A stretch of 64,000 bases of DNA from Niastella yeongjuensis (GTDB lineage Bacteria > Bacteroidota > Bacteroidia > Chitinophagales > Chitinophagaceae): contig NZ_FOCZ01000015.1 in assembly GCF_900110245.1 (NCBI RefSeq), forward strand, positions 111,713 to 175,712, written 5' to 3'. The notes below the pieces were generated by a model. It worked only from the letters and a program-made list of their open reading frames with translations. It was not told the DNA's origin and searched no databases. Positions within the stretch are counted from its first letter, which is position 1. Every line of letters starts with the position of its first letter. This document shows, one piece after another, positions 18,557-27,169 of the stretch. The translations under genes and the position numbers were made by a program.

Positions 18557-21500
18557 TTATGCAGGCAGGTAGAGGTGAATGGTAGCGCCTTCGTTTTCCA
18601 TTCCTTCAGCTGCAATAAGGCCATTATGGTTCTCTACTACTTTTTTGGCGATGGCCAGGCCTATACCGGTGCCTTCATAATCTTTGCGGCCATGCAAACG
18701 CTGGAACAAACCAAATATCTGCTCGCTGAATTTAGGATCAAACCCGGTGCCATTATCGGCGATGGTAATATGCCAGTATTTCCTGTCCGCATTAACATTT
18801 GGTTTGTCGATCTTTTGACTATCCACCACCTCGCTTTTTATGGTAATATGTGGTGGCACGCCTGGCCGCGCAAACTTGATGGAATTGGTAAAGAGGTTGG
18901 TGAATAATTGTTTAAACTGGAAAGGTATAATAGATAACACAGGCAATGGCCCGCAGTCGATAACCGTACCGGTGGCTGTTATTTTCTCCAACAACTCCTG
19001 CTTCACTTCTGCCAGCAGCAGTTTGAGATCGGTCTTATCAAAATGCTTTTGCGAAGTATCGGTGCGGGAATACGTCAGCAGATCGTTTATCAGCAGCTGC
19101 ATTCTGCTGGCAGCATTATCCATTCGGTAAAAGTAGTTTTTCCCTTCCTCGCTCAGCGAATTTATTTCTTTTTCCAAAATGCGCTTGCTGAACATCTGGA
19201 TCTTGCGCAAAGGTTCCTGCAGATCATGGCTGCTTACATAAGCAAATGAAGTAAGCTCTTCGTTCATTTTGGTAAGCTCGCGGTTCATTTCTTCCAGCTT
19301 TTTAGCATACTTCTTCTGTTCGGCAATATCCATCAATGCTTCGGTTCTTATCTGTTGTGTTTTTATCTGGGAGGCAATGCGGGAGATCAGTTCTTTTGAA
19401 GAAAATGGTTTGGTCAGGTAATCATCCGCACCGGTTTCCCACCCTACGATCTTCGATTCTTCACCTGCACGGGCAGTTAACAAAATAACAGGGATATGTG
19501 CGGTGGTTTTGTTTGCTTTTACTTCCTGCAACAATCCGATACCATCCAATATCGGCATCATGATATCACTTAAAATAAGCGCCGGTTGCTGTTGTTGTAT
19601 TTTCTCCAATGCCTCCTGGCCATTACCGGCAGTGATCACCTTAAAACGAGTCCTTAGTACAGCCTGCAGGTGATCACGCATATCGGCATTATCATCCACT
19701 ACCAGCACCATTGGCAAACCGTTGCTGTCAGCGACTTCTACTTCATGTAAGGTGTTGTTCTTTACCAGCAACGTACCGGCTTCTTCCACATACATCCTGG
19801 AAGCCGGCATACCATTGTGGTAATCGAGGTCAACCGACGTTATTTGCTGTTGTGGCAGGTGTTCCTTACCCAATGGCATCCGAACGGTAAATGTACTGCC
19901 TTTCCCTAACTCACTTTCAACGCAGATTTCTCCTTTATGCAGCAACACAAATTCTTTAATTAATGACAGACCTATACCAGTGCCCTCAAAAGTGCGGCCC
20001 GTTACCTGTTGCACGCGGTGAAAACGTTCGAACATATGTGGCAGTTCTGCTTCGGGAATACCAATACCGGTATCAATGATCTTAAGCACCGCATACCCGC
20101 CTGCTTCCGCCAGCTCCACTGTAATACTGCCCGTAAGGGTATACTTGAAAGCATTGGACAACAGATTAAAAACAATCTTCTCCCACATCTGCCGGTCAAC
20201 GTATACCGGTTGAATAATAGCATCGGCTTTAATAATGAGTTGCATACCGGCCTTCTCGATAACGGCCCTGAAATTGGCAGCAAGATTGCCAGTCAGGTCA
20301 ACCAGGTCGGTAAGTGTATAACTGGCCTGTTGCCTTCCCGATTCAATCCGGCTGAAATCGAGTAAGGTATTTACCAGCTTGAGTAACCGAAGCGCATTCC
20401 GGTGGGTAGTTTCCACACTATGTTTCTCAGTAACCGACAAATTGCTCACAGGCTGGTTGAGTAATTCTTCCAGCGGGTTCAGTATAAGGGTAAGTGGTGT
20501 TCTGAACTCATGGCTGATGTTACTAAAGAAAACAGTTTTTGCTTTATCTATCTGTTTCAGTTCTTCTGCCCGTTTTCTTTCTTCTTCAATGGCCAGCAAT
20601 TTATTGATCTCCAGGGAAACCCGTTCACCGATCAGCTCACAAAATTGTTTGAAATTATTATCAAAGAGGCGGTAAGGGTTCAACGCAGCAAAAATGATAG
20701 CATAGGGATGGTTGCTGCCTACGGCCGAAATAGGTATATAAACAAATTTTGTGGCAGCTGCTTTCCACTCCCCCTTTGGAATTTCCTGGTTGAATGTATT
20801 TATTTCAGAAACCGTTAATTTATTAGCGGCATAAGCGTGGCAAAATTCCTGCGTTTCCGTTGTGGGAACATCCAGGTCAATGACTGCAGGCAGCAGGTAT
20901 CGCTCATTGTTCGTGCCGGCTGAAGCGGTGAGGGTAGCCGTATTGCCATTCCCATCTAGTTTGTATACCATGGCAAAAGGAAAGTCCCTATTGTTTTTCC
21001 CTAATACTTCGCCTAAGTTCCGGTAAATAACCTGTAATGATTTTTCATCAAATACAATGGCGCCCAGGTCACGTAAGGTTTGTAACGACCGTTCATTAAT
21101 GATCCGTTCGGTATTGTCGGCACAAACACAGAACAGGCCTTTCATGGTGCCGCCATCACCCGGTACGGGGCTATAACAAAACGATACATACACTTCTTCC
21201 TGGTATCCTTTACGCTCCATAATAAACAACATAGAATCGTCATAAGTACCTTCATTTTGCTCTACGCTTTTTATCTTGGGAAGCAGCAGGTCCCAAACCT
21301 CAGTCCATACATCCTCTGCTTTGGCGCCCAGCGCGGTTGGATGTTTTACCCCCAAAAAATGCGCATATTGATCATTATATATATTGATAAGAGAAGGTCC
21401 CCACCAAACAAACATGGGTTGTGCCGAGGTAAGAATAATACGAACGCAGGTCTTTAAACCCTGATCCCAGGTTTCCGGGTCTCCCAATGGTGTGCTTCCC

Positions 21501-21586
21501 CAGTCGAAATTGCGGATCCGTTCCCCCATGCCACCACCACCTGATAGAAAATCCAATTGATTGTTTATAGATATATTCTTTTCCAT
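18557..21586 (-). CDS. Hybrid histidine kinase with two transmitter modules and a receiver
   Basis: The 1009-residue protein has no membrane helix, so it is a soluble sensor. Order of domains: PAS-like (about 50-165), GAF-like (about 175-335), HisKA with NISHEFRTPLTL (His359), an HATPase domain with FEGTGIGLSLI, a receiver with VVDDNADMRDH and LSDIMMP (phospho-acceptor Asp674), a coiled coil (about 740-775), a second, phytochrome-type HisKA with SHDLQEPLRKIQ (His787) and a second HATPase with YEGTGIGLAIAKK up to the end. No output domain is present, so signal must pass to another protein or return through Asp674. It is followed by the convergent thuA-like gene; no cognate regulator lies nearby. 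Confidence 0.92.
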   Translation of the reverse strand: MEKNISINNQLDFLSGGGGMGERIRNFDWGSTPLGDPETWDQGLKTCVRIILTSAQPMFVWWGPSLINIYNDQYAHFLGVKHPTALGAKAEDVWTEVWDLLLPKIKSVEQNEGTYDDSMLFIMERKGYQEEVYVSFCYSPVPGDGGTMKGLFCVCADNTERIINERSLQTLRDLGAIVFDEKSLQVIYRNLGEVLGKNNRDFPFAMVYKLDGNGNTATLTASAGTNNERYLLPAVIDLDVPTTETQEFCHAYAANKLTVSEINTFNQEIPKGEWKAAATKFVYIPISAVGSNHPYAIIFAALNPYRLFDNNFKQFCELIGERVSLEINKLLAIEEERKRAEELKQIDKAKTVFFSNISHEFRTPLTLILNPLEELLNQPVSNLSVTEKHSVETTHRNALRLLKLVNTLLDFSRIESGRQQASYTLTDLVDLTGNLAANFRAVIEKAGMQLIIKADAIIQPVYVDRQMWEKIVFNLLSNAFKYTLTGSITVELAEAGGYAVLKIIDTGIGIPEAELPHMFERFHRVQQVTGRTFEGTGIGLSLIKEFVLLHKGEICVESELGKGSTFTVRMPLGKEHLPQQQITSVDLDYHNGMPASRMYVEEAGTLLVKNNTLHEVEVADSNGLPMVLVVDDNADMRDHLQAVLRTRFKVITAGNGQEALEKIQQQQPALILSDIMMPILDGIGLLQEVKANKTTAHIPVILLTARAGEESKIVGWETGADDYLTKPFSSKELISRIASQIKTQQIRTEALMDIAEQKKYAKKLEEMNRELTKMNEELTSFAYVSSHDLQEPLRKIQMFSKRILEKEINSLSEEGKNYFYRMDNAASRMQLLINDLLTYSRTDTSQKHFDKTDLKLLLAEVKQELLEKITATGTVIDCGPLPVLSIIPFQFKQLFTNLFTNSIKFARPGVPPHITIKSEVVDSQKIDKPNVNADRKYWHITIADNGTGFDPKFSEQIFGLFQRLHGRKDYEGTGIGLAIAKKVVENHNGLIAAEGMENEGATIHLYLPA

Positions 21587-21884
21587 GTTGCTGTATGCCT
21601 TGGTACAAGCATATTTTGTATTGCATTGCTACCTCAGGATGAGTAATATGTTACCCAGCAAAAGGCAAAAACGCCTACTGTCAATAGAACCGGTCTACTC
21701 ATTCAATCCATTCATAGTAAGCATTTGCAACAAAACGCTTTGTCTTTGGTGTTACACTTTCAAATGATATGCCATTGACCAGCCGCCTATTTCTTAATAG
21801 TCCGACAAAGACGTCATAAACGACACGGCCGGGTTTGAACACGGGTACACGCAGGCACAGTTTTTTTCCTGTATCTGGAAATAC

Positions 21885-22724
21885 ATGGTCATGAAACCGA
21901 TCCAGACACTACCCGGCAGCGAAAAGCAAATGGACCATAAACCTATAGTGGATGATATAACCCATCAGCCCGCAGGTAAACTAAAAAACAAGATTGCCCT
22001 CATCACCGGCGGCGACAGCGGCATCGGTAAATCGGTAGCTATTCTGTTTGCCAAGGAAGGCGCAAAAGTGGTCATCAATTACCTGAACGAACATGAAGAC
22101 GCCCAATCAACAAAAACACTCATAGAAAAATATGGCGGGGAAGCATTGCTGATACCCGGCGACATCAGTAACGAAACATTTTGCCGGCAGCTGGTTGAAA
22201 AAACGGTAAAACATTTTGGCCGCATAGATATCCTCGTTAACAATGCCGGCACCCAGCACCAAACGCAAAGCCTGGAAGACATCACCACCGAAAACCTGAT
22301 CCATACCTTTCAGGTGAATGTATTTGCCATGATCTGGATCACGCAGTCGGCCTTGCCCCATATGCCCAAAGGCAGTGCCATCATCAATACCACGTCAGTA
22401 ACTGCCTACCAGGGCAATGCCCTACTGTTGGATTACAGTGCCACAAAAGGCGCCATTGTCGCATTTACCCGCAGCCTCTCGGCCAGCCTCATCAATAAAG
22501 AGATCAGGGTGAATGGCGTGGCCCCTGGCCCCATCTGGACACCCCTCGCCACTGCTACCAATGACAAAGAAGGCAACAAACACCATGGCGAAAACACCCC
22601 TTTACAAAGGGCAGGCGAACCGGTTGAAGTTGCCCCCAGTTATCTTTTCCTGGCATCGAAAGATGCTTCCTATATGACCGGACAGGTACTGCACCCCAAC
22701 GGTGGTTCCATCATAAATGGATAA
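21885..22724 (+). CDS. SDR family oxidoreductase (YghA/YhdG-like)
   Basis: The 279-residue classical short-chain dehydrogenase shows TGGDSGIGKSVA (cofactor loop, about 40-51), NNAGTQHQ, and the catalytic Ser and YSATK (Tyr-x-x-x-Lys), with a typical end of MTGQVLHPNGG. The 35-residue N-terminal extension (DHKPIVDDITHQPAGKLKNK) is the mark of the YghA-type general-stress SDR subgroup. It is probably NADP-dependent; substrate unknown. It converges with the mscS-like gene 2 bp away. Confidence 0.88.
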   Translation: MVMKPIQTLPGSEKQMDHKPIVDDITHQPAGKLKNKIALITGGDSGIGKSVAILFAKEGAKVVINYLNEHEDAQSTKTLIEKYGGEALLIPGDISNETFCRQLVEKTVKHFGRIDILVNNAGTQHQTQSLEDITTENLIHTFQVNVFAMIWITQSALPHMPKGSAIINTTSVTAYQGNALLLDYSATKGAIVAFTRSLSASLINKEIRVNGVAPGPIWTPLATATNDKEGNKHHGENTPLQRAGEPVEVAPSYLFLASKDASYMTGQVLHPNGGSIING

Positions 22725-22726
22725 CA

Positions 22727-23542
22727 TTATAAATGAGCAGTAACGGCAGCATGTATTTGCCGCAACACCTTGTCGCGGGTATTATTGTAGCCCATCCCGA
22801 TGGTATTGTCAATCCAGCAATGCACTTCCATTTTAACCGTATCGCCATTATAGTCGGTAAACAGTATTTGTACTTTATCATCTTTTACCTCTGGCACTTT
22901 TGCCAATGCGTCTCTTATTTGTTGCTCAATGGCCTGCAGGTCCAGTTTACCAGACAGGGTCAGCACCACATCGATGCGCCGTTTGCCACTCAATGAGTAA
23001 TTGGTAATTGGTTTCTGGAATATTTCCTTATTCGGCAACATAATGTGCAGGCCATCAAAAGTGCGGATGGTAGTAGACCGCAATTGTATCTCTTCCACAA
23101 TTCCGGTAAAACCGTTTGTATCTACAATATTCCCAACATCGAAAGGTTTTCTGAAAATGATAAACACCCCCGAAATGAAATTGGCGGTGAGGTCCTGGAA
23201 TGCAAACCCCAGGGCAAGCCCAATAATACCAGCACCTGCCAGCAGGGAAGCAATGGTTTTTTCAAGATGCAGCAACTGCAAACTGATAAACAGGCCAACC
23301 ACTAGCACCACTATAAAAAATATGGAGGAAAACAACCCGCTGATGGTAGGTTTGTGAGATACCCTTATCAACAGTTTGTTCACTATCTTCCGCAGGAATT
23401 TAGCTACAAAAAAGAAAACCGTAAATACGATAATGGCCAATAGCAGGTTAGGCAGCATTTTTATCAACAGCACTAACCAGGACTCCAACTTTTGTTTTAC
23501 CAGTTCGAACCATTTTTCCATAACGGACAACATTTGATACAT
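22727..23542 (-). CDS. Small-conductance mechanosensitive channel (MscS family)
   Basis: The 271-residue protein has three membrane helices (about 24-48, 70-92 and 98-125). The pore-lining TM3 is glycine/alanine rich (LLAGAGIIGLALGFAFQDL), followed by the beta domain (FRKPFDVGNIVDTNGFTGIVEEI) and the cytoplasmic alpha/beta vestibule. Length and order match the compact MscS type. It should release solutes during hypo-osmotic shock. Confidence 0.92.
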   Translation of the reverse strand: MYQMLSVMEKWFELVKQKLESWLVLLIKMLPNLLLAIIVFTVFFFVAKFLRKIVNKLLIRVSHKPTISGLFSSIFFIVVLVVGLFISLQLLHLEKTIASLLAGAGIIGLALGFAFQDLTANFISGVFIIFRKPFDVGNIVDTNGFTGIVEEIQLRSTTIRTFDGLHIMLPNKEIFQKPITNYSLSGKRRIDVVLTLSGKLDLQAIEQQIRDALAKVPEVKDDKVQILFTDYNGDTVKMEVHCWIDNTIGMGYNNTRDKVLRQIHAAVTAHL

Positions 23543-24667
23543 ATCAACACTTATCCCTATAAATCAATGCCAACCCAGGTTAACAAACCAGCCTGTTGAA
23601 ACGTGCAGAACAATTGGCGCTTTGGGGAAAACCTACCCCGGAGATTAACAGTTTGGCGCTTTTGGCCAAACGGCCCAAATCCGGCAATTATAACCTCGGT
23701 GACTTTGCCAAAAGACCCGATGGTAAACAGCCTCATTTTAACAAACAGGCCAGTACTCTGATCCCGGCCGGCATTACATCAGACATTGTAGTGCTTACTG
23801 ACCTAACAGTTACATTCAAATTTGTTGGAATTAACTGCCCCTATAAATTTTAATGTGGCAGGTGCATTTGTAAACCAGAAAAAAGAAGTAAATTAGGTTA
23901 GCGTAAAACTTCCGGTTGCTTACAATAGAAAGGATGAGTGGTATCGCTTTCGGCAGCTGTTATTGTTAAGGTCTTTTTGATACATGCGATTAAGTACCGG
24001 CATGTATTAACACTTCTTTCACCGTGCAAACGAGTTATCACTGCCAACGCAGCACAGCAATTCAACGTATAGGTAAGAAGTGAAAGACCAAATAACCATC
24101 TGCCTTTGGCCAAAGAATAACAACACCAAATAAAGGATCTCTCAAAAGAAGCATGGAATTATTGTAGCAGGAAGGAATAGTTCGCCCGGCATAATTTTTG
24201 TTCTTTTTAAATTGGTAGTATGCACACAACGAGTGCGTTTGCAAAGTGGGGGAAAAGCATTTCAACAACTTCATTACAGGTACCGGAACGATTGATGAAT
24301 TAAGGAAACACAATTTTGACCACCACCATTTTGGGAACTATCCGGAACGAAAGCATAGCTAATAACAGCATACCTTTTGCATGCATATCACCAATACATT
24401 TAAAGCAGCAGATTGCAGGTAAGCGCTGTCTAATTCAGAAGTATTAATTGAATCATATTATCCTCTTTTTAGCTCCGCCCTACTAGCCGATAATATGGAT
24501 GGAACCTTTATAACACCGCTAACAAATCCGAAGAAAGACGAATTGTACAATGCTCTGTATCCTATTTACTGATCAGATCGGAACAATAAGTTATTAGCCA
24601 GATTATACGCTCGTATAAGATGACCTCTTTTTTAGTATTGTTTTTTGTAACTAAAAATTTAAGAGAT
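23543..24667. other. 1.1 kb region without a convincing gene
   Basis: Only short, unsupported frames occur here (for example 23596-23853 plus and 23898-24113 minus). They show no family pattern. Base composition is more A/T-rich than the flanks from about 23850 on. A small palindrome at 24603-24618 lies near the right end. Confidence 0.5.
24603..24618. promoter_or_regulatory. Operator-like inverted repeat
   Basis: A perfect 7-bp inverted repeat, TTATACG-CT-CGTATAA, lies 50 bp upstream of the ATG at 24668. It has the size and symmetry of a regulator site. Confidence 0.4.
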
Positions 24668-25090
24668 ATGAAAAAAGAACACACCTCCCTTTTCAGCAAT
24701 CTCTTTGGTGCAAAGGGCAAACCCACAGAGTCAGAAAAATCAACTCCGGTGGTAATTACTTCTTATTCTCAACCGCATGTACTGCAGCAAAGAATGAAAG
24801 AAGAAAAACTGTCGCATGGCGAAACAGTGACAGCTAACATTTCACCGGTTAGATTGGAAAGCAACTTTGGCAAAATGGTGCTTTATTTCTGCCCAATGCA
24901 ATCAATCGAGATCACTGAAAAGGTTAATGCCGGTGACGGAGGCAGCTTACCGGCCGAAGCAATCATTGATGGACTTACAGTTCCAGGAAACTGCAAGCCC
25001 GGCTTGTACACATTAAAAAATGTAACATTATCCTCTAACGGAACCATGCAGGTGATAGCCACCGAAAATACCATGTGGGAAAGCGTTTAA
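24668..25090 (+). CDS. Hypothetical small soluble protein
   Basis: The product has 140 residues from ATG 24668; an upstream ATG at 24620 adds 16 hydrophobic residues and is less likely because AAGAG precedes 24668. The N-terminus is basic (MKKEHTSLFSNLFGAKGK) and the rest is beta-rich, with no membrane helix. There is no family I recognise. Codon use looks like that of real genes and the gene has its own terminator at 25247. Function unknown. Confidence 0.6.
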   Translation: MKKEHTSLFSNLFGAKGKPTESEKSTPVVITSYSQPHVLQQRMKEEKLSHGETVTANISPVRLESNFGKMVLYFCPMQSIEITEKVNAGDGGSLPAEAIIDGLTVPGNCKPGLYTLKNVTLSSNGTMQVIATENTMWESV

Positions 25091-25246
25091 TAAGCGTAAC
25101 TGGTATAAAAAAAGTGTGTCCAATGGAGTAAGTTATTTTGATGTGAAGCCCAACAGGGAGCAGGATACAGGTACATTTTCGTCTTTGTAATCCCTCGTCT
25201 GAAATGTTTCATTGTAATCTTTCTGCCTCACCAAACATGTCAATAC

Positions 25247-25280
25247 AAAACCCTCGTTCCACTCGGAGTGAGGGTTTTTT
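25247..25280 (+). terminator. Terminator hairpin
   Basis: Stem AAAACCCT / AGGGTTTT with an inner CACTC / GAGTG stem and T-rich tail. It lies 157 bp past the stop of the gene at 24668. Confidence 0.7.
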
Positions 25281-25422
25281 AATGCCTGCCGGTAAATGCC
25301 TGCGCACTTATACACACCACTGTGGCTGCCCGGTTTGCAAAAAGGACTTTACCTGGTTACCATCCACATAAACAAAACAAAGTACGTTCATAAAATAACC
25401 GTTCAATAAATAACTGACTAAT

Positions 25423-25462
25423 AAAAACAGAGGCGTGCAGTATATGCATGCCCCTGTTTTTT
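25423..25462 (-). terminator. Terminator hairpin of the SDR gene
   Basis: Long imperfect stem: AAAAACAG / CTGTTTTT, then GGCGTGCA / TGCATGCC with one G-T pair and a 5-nt loop. It lies just past the stop at 25473. Confidence 0.7.
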
Positions 25463-25472
25463 AACTACTCCC

Positions 25473-26213
25473 TTAAATATTAAATCCACCATCGATGGTC
25501 AGCGAGGCGCCCGTCATAAAACGGCTTTCTTCACTGGCCAGGTAGGCTACCAGTTCGGCTATATCTTCCGGTTCGCCATATTTAGGAATGGCCATTGCGC
25601 TCCGTAGTACATCTGCCAACGCAGTATTGGCAGGGTTCATGTCGGTATCAGTCGCTCCTGGTTGTATCAGGTTAACGGTTATGCCCTGGCTGCCCAGGTC
25701 GCGGGCCATACCCTTTGTTAAACCGATCAACGCCGATTTACTCATGGCATATAAAGTGCCGGTGGGGAATGTAACCCGTTCAGCCATATTGCTGCCAATG
25801 GTTATAATGCGGCCGCCTGCCTTCATATACTGCGCTGCTTTTTGTGAAGCCAGGAAAACAGCCCGTACGTTCACTGACATCGTTTTGTCAAAATCGGCCA
25901 GGGTATATTCAGCCAGTGGTTTGCCTACATACATACCGGCATTATTCACCAAAATATCGATGCCACCAAACGTAGCCACCGTTTTTTCAATAGCATCATT
26001 AATGGCAGTAGGCGAAGCATTATCAGCCTGAATGGCCAGTGCCTGCTGCCCCGATTTATTAATAGCAGCAACCACCTGGTTTGCCAGATCCGCAGCATGA
26101 ACATACGTGATCACCACGTTGGCGCCTTCTGCAGCCATACGCTTAGCAATACCTGCGCCCATGCCCCTGCTTCCACCGGTAATAAACACAACCTTGTTTG
26201 TAAAACGCTTCAT
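25473..26213 (-). CDS. SDR family oxidoreductase under probable HxlR control
   Basis: The 246-residue classical SDR shows TGGSRGMGAGIAKRMA (cofactor loop), NNAGMYVGKP and YAMSKSALIGLTKG (catalytic Tyr-x-x-x-Lys), and ends MTGASLTIDGGF. The open frame extends to 26270, but ATG 26213 (MKRFTNKVVFITGG) gives the usual family start, and a TAGTTTTG element at 26241-26234 would lie inside the longer version. It is divergent from the HxlR gene 92 bp away, the standard arrangement for an aldehyde- or quinone-responsive pair. Confidence 0.88.
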   Translation of the reverse strand: MKRFTNKVVFITGGSRGMGAGIAKRMAAEGANVVITYVHAADLANQVVAAINKSGQQALAIQADNASPTAINDAIEKTVATFGGIDILVNNAGMYVGKPLAEYTLADFDKTMSVNVRAVFLASQKAAQYMKAGGRIITIGSNMAERVTFPTGTLYAMSKSALIGLTKGMARDLGSQGITVNLIQPGATDTDMNPANTALADVLRSAMAIPKYGEPEDIAELVAYLASEESRFMTGASLTIDGGFNI

Positions 26214-26230
26214 AGAATTCTTTTTATTGC

Positions 26231-26261
26231 TTGCAAAACTATAGGCTGCATTGTACATTTG
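26231..26261 (+). promoter_or_regulatory. Candidate promoter of the HxlR gene
   Basis: TTG at 26231-26233, 20 nt spacing, then a perfect TACATTTG at 26254-26261 (Bacteroidota TAnnTTTG -7 box). The predicted start of transcription is near 26268, about 37 nt before the ATG. Confidence 0.6.
26234..26241 (-). promoter_or_regulatory. Candidate -7 element of the divergent SDR gene
   Basis: On the minus strand this reads TAGTTTTG, a perfect TAnnTTTG. Transcription would begin near 26227, leaving a leader of about 14 nt before ATG 26213. No good -33 element was found. Confidence 0.45.
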
Positions 26262-26269
26262 CCGGTACA
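26252..26269. promoter_or_regulatory. Candidate HxlR operator
   Basis: Inverted repeat TGTAC-N8-GTACA overlapping the -7 box and predicted start site of the HxlR gene, and lying upstream of the SDR promoter. The position suits autorepression and repression of both genes. Confidence 0.45.
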
Positions 26270-26304
26270 TATAATGTTGTTAGGTACTATCAAAAATGTA
26301 AGTA

Positions 26305-26649
26305 ATGCGAAAAGAAAACTCCACCAATACCCTCAATAAACAGCAAATGGATAAGGACTGTGGCATGTCGTACACCCTTAATACCATTGGCGGCAGGTGG
26401 AAACCGGCTATCCTGTTCAGATTGCTCCGGGGAAAAATGCGGTACAGCGAATTGCGCGATTCCATTCCCAGCGTAACCGAGCGCATGCTGGTTTTACAAC
26501 TGCGTGAACTGGAAAAAGACGGCCTGGTAAAACGCATCGTATATGCTGAAGTTCCACCCCGCGTTGAATATCAATTAACTGAAAAGGGTAACTCCCTGAA
26601 ACCGATCCTGAAAAGCCTGTCAGAATGGGGCGCTAAAAACAGGGATTAG
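26305..26649 (+). CDS. HxlR family transcriptional regulator
   Basis: The 114-residue winged-helix protein shows the family core MSYTLNTIGGRWKPAILFRL, GKMRYSELRDSIPSVTERML and RIVYAEVPPRVEYQLTEKG. A single Cys near the N-terminus (DKDCGMSY, residue 19) stands where redox- or quinone-sensing members (YodB, HypR, QorR) keep their reactive Cys. Probably a dimeric repressor of the divergent SDR. A more internal start (Met15, MDKDCGM) is possible. Confidence 0.9.
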   Translation: MRKENSTNTLNKQQMDKDCGMSYTLNTIGGRWKPAILFRLLRGKMRYSELRDSIPSVTERMLVLQLRELEKDGLVKRIVYAEVPPRVEYQLTEKGNSLKPILKSLSEWGAKNRD

Positions 26650-26702
26650 AATTAGCAGAGAAAATCTGTAATAATGTTGCAAGTTTTTCTACTTTTGTCG
26701 GG

Positions 26703-27032
26703 ATGACGGGAAAGCGGATCATAACCAAGCTCACCACCATACTACTAATTCTGGTGTTCAGCCAGAAGATGGGTGTGGGCTTATACCTGCACAACTGGTT
26801 ACACGCTTCCATACAACACGCAACGTCATCAAAACCTGTTTCAGGCCAGGAAATACAGTTTGCCTGCGGTTGCATCAACGATTTCAATCTACCTTTTACA
26901 GAGACCATCGTTCCTTCAATTGAAGTACCGGTAACCATCGTTGAACAATCGCACATAATTCCCGTCTTCACCATCCCGGCTGTCTTCAAACATTTCCATT
27001 CCCTTCGCGGTCCTCCGGTTGTAACAGCTTAA
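26703..27032 (+). CDS. Small exported His/Cys protein next to a TonB receptor
   Basis: The 109-residue product has an N-terminal membrane anchor or signal (about 8-25), then HNWLHASIQHA (three His), FACGCINDF (Cys-x-Cys), EQSHIIP and KHFHSLRGPP near the end. The His/Cys pattern and ending in SLRGPP are typical of small periplasmic proteins encoded just before metal-related TonB receptors in Bacteroidota. A role in metal binding is inference. Spacing to the receptor start is 137 bp. Confidence 0.6.
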   Translation: MTGKRIITKLTTILLILVFSQKMGVGLYLHNWLHASIQHATSSKPVSGQEIQFACGCINDFNLPFTETIVPSIEVPVTIVEQSHIIPVFTIPAVFKHFHSLRGPPVVTA

Positions 27033-27169
27033 TTTATTCTTCCCCGGCTACCATCGCCTTTTATGCAGCTGCATTAAAGTCATTGTATGCATTCAATTAC
27101 ATCCCGGAAACAATTCAGCTAATTTAATCCAGACAGGGTCTTTTGCGGACTGTTCAAACTCATTCATTT

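Noticed and set aside
23596..23853. 85-codon plus-strand frame in the 1.1 kb gap
   Set aside because: No family pattern, no ribosome-binding site, and an unusual composition; nothing supports it as a gene.
24620..24667. Upstream ATG as the start of the orphan gene
   Set aside because: It adds a short hydrophobic stretch without signal-peptide character; the purine-rich AAGAG before 24668 favours the later start.
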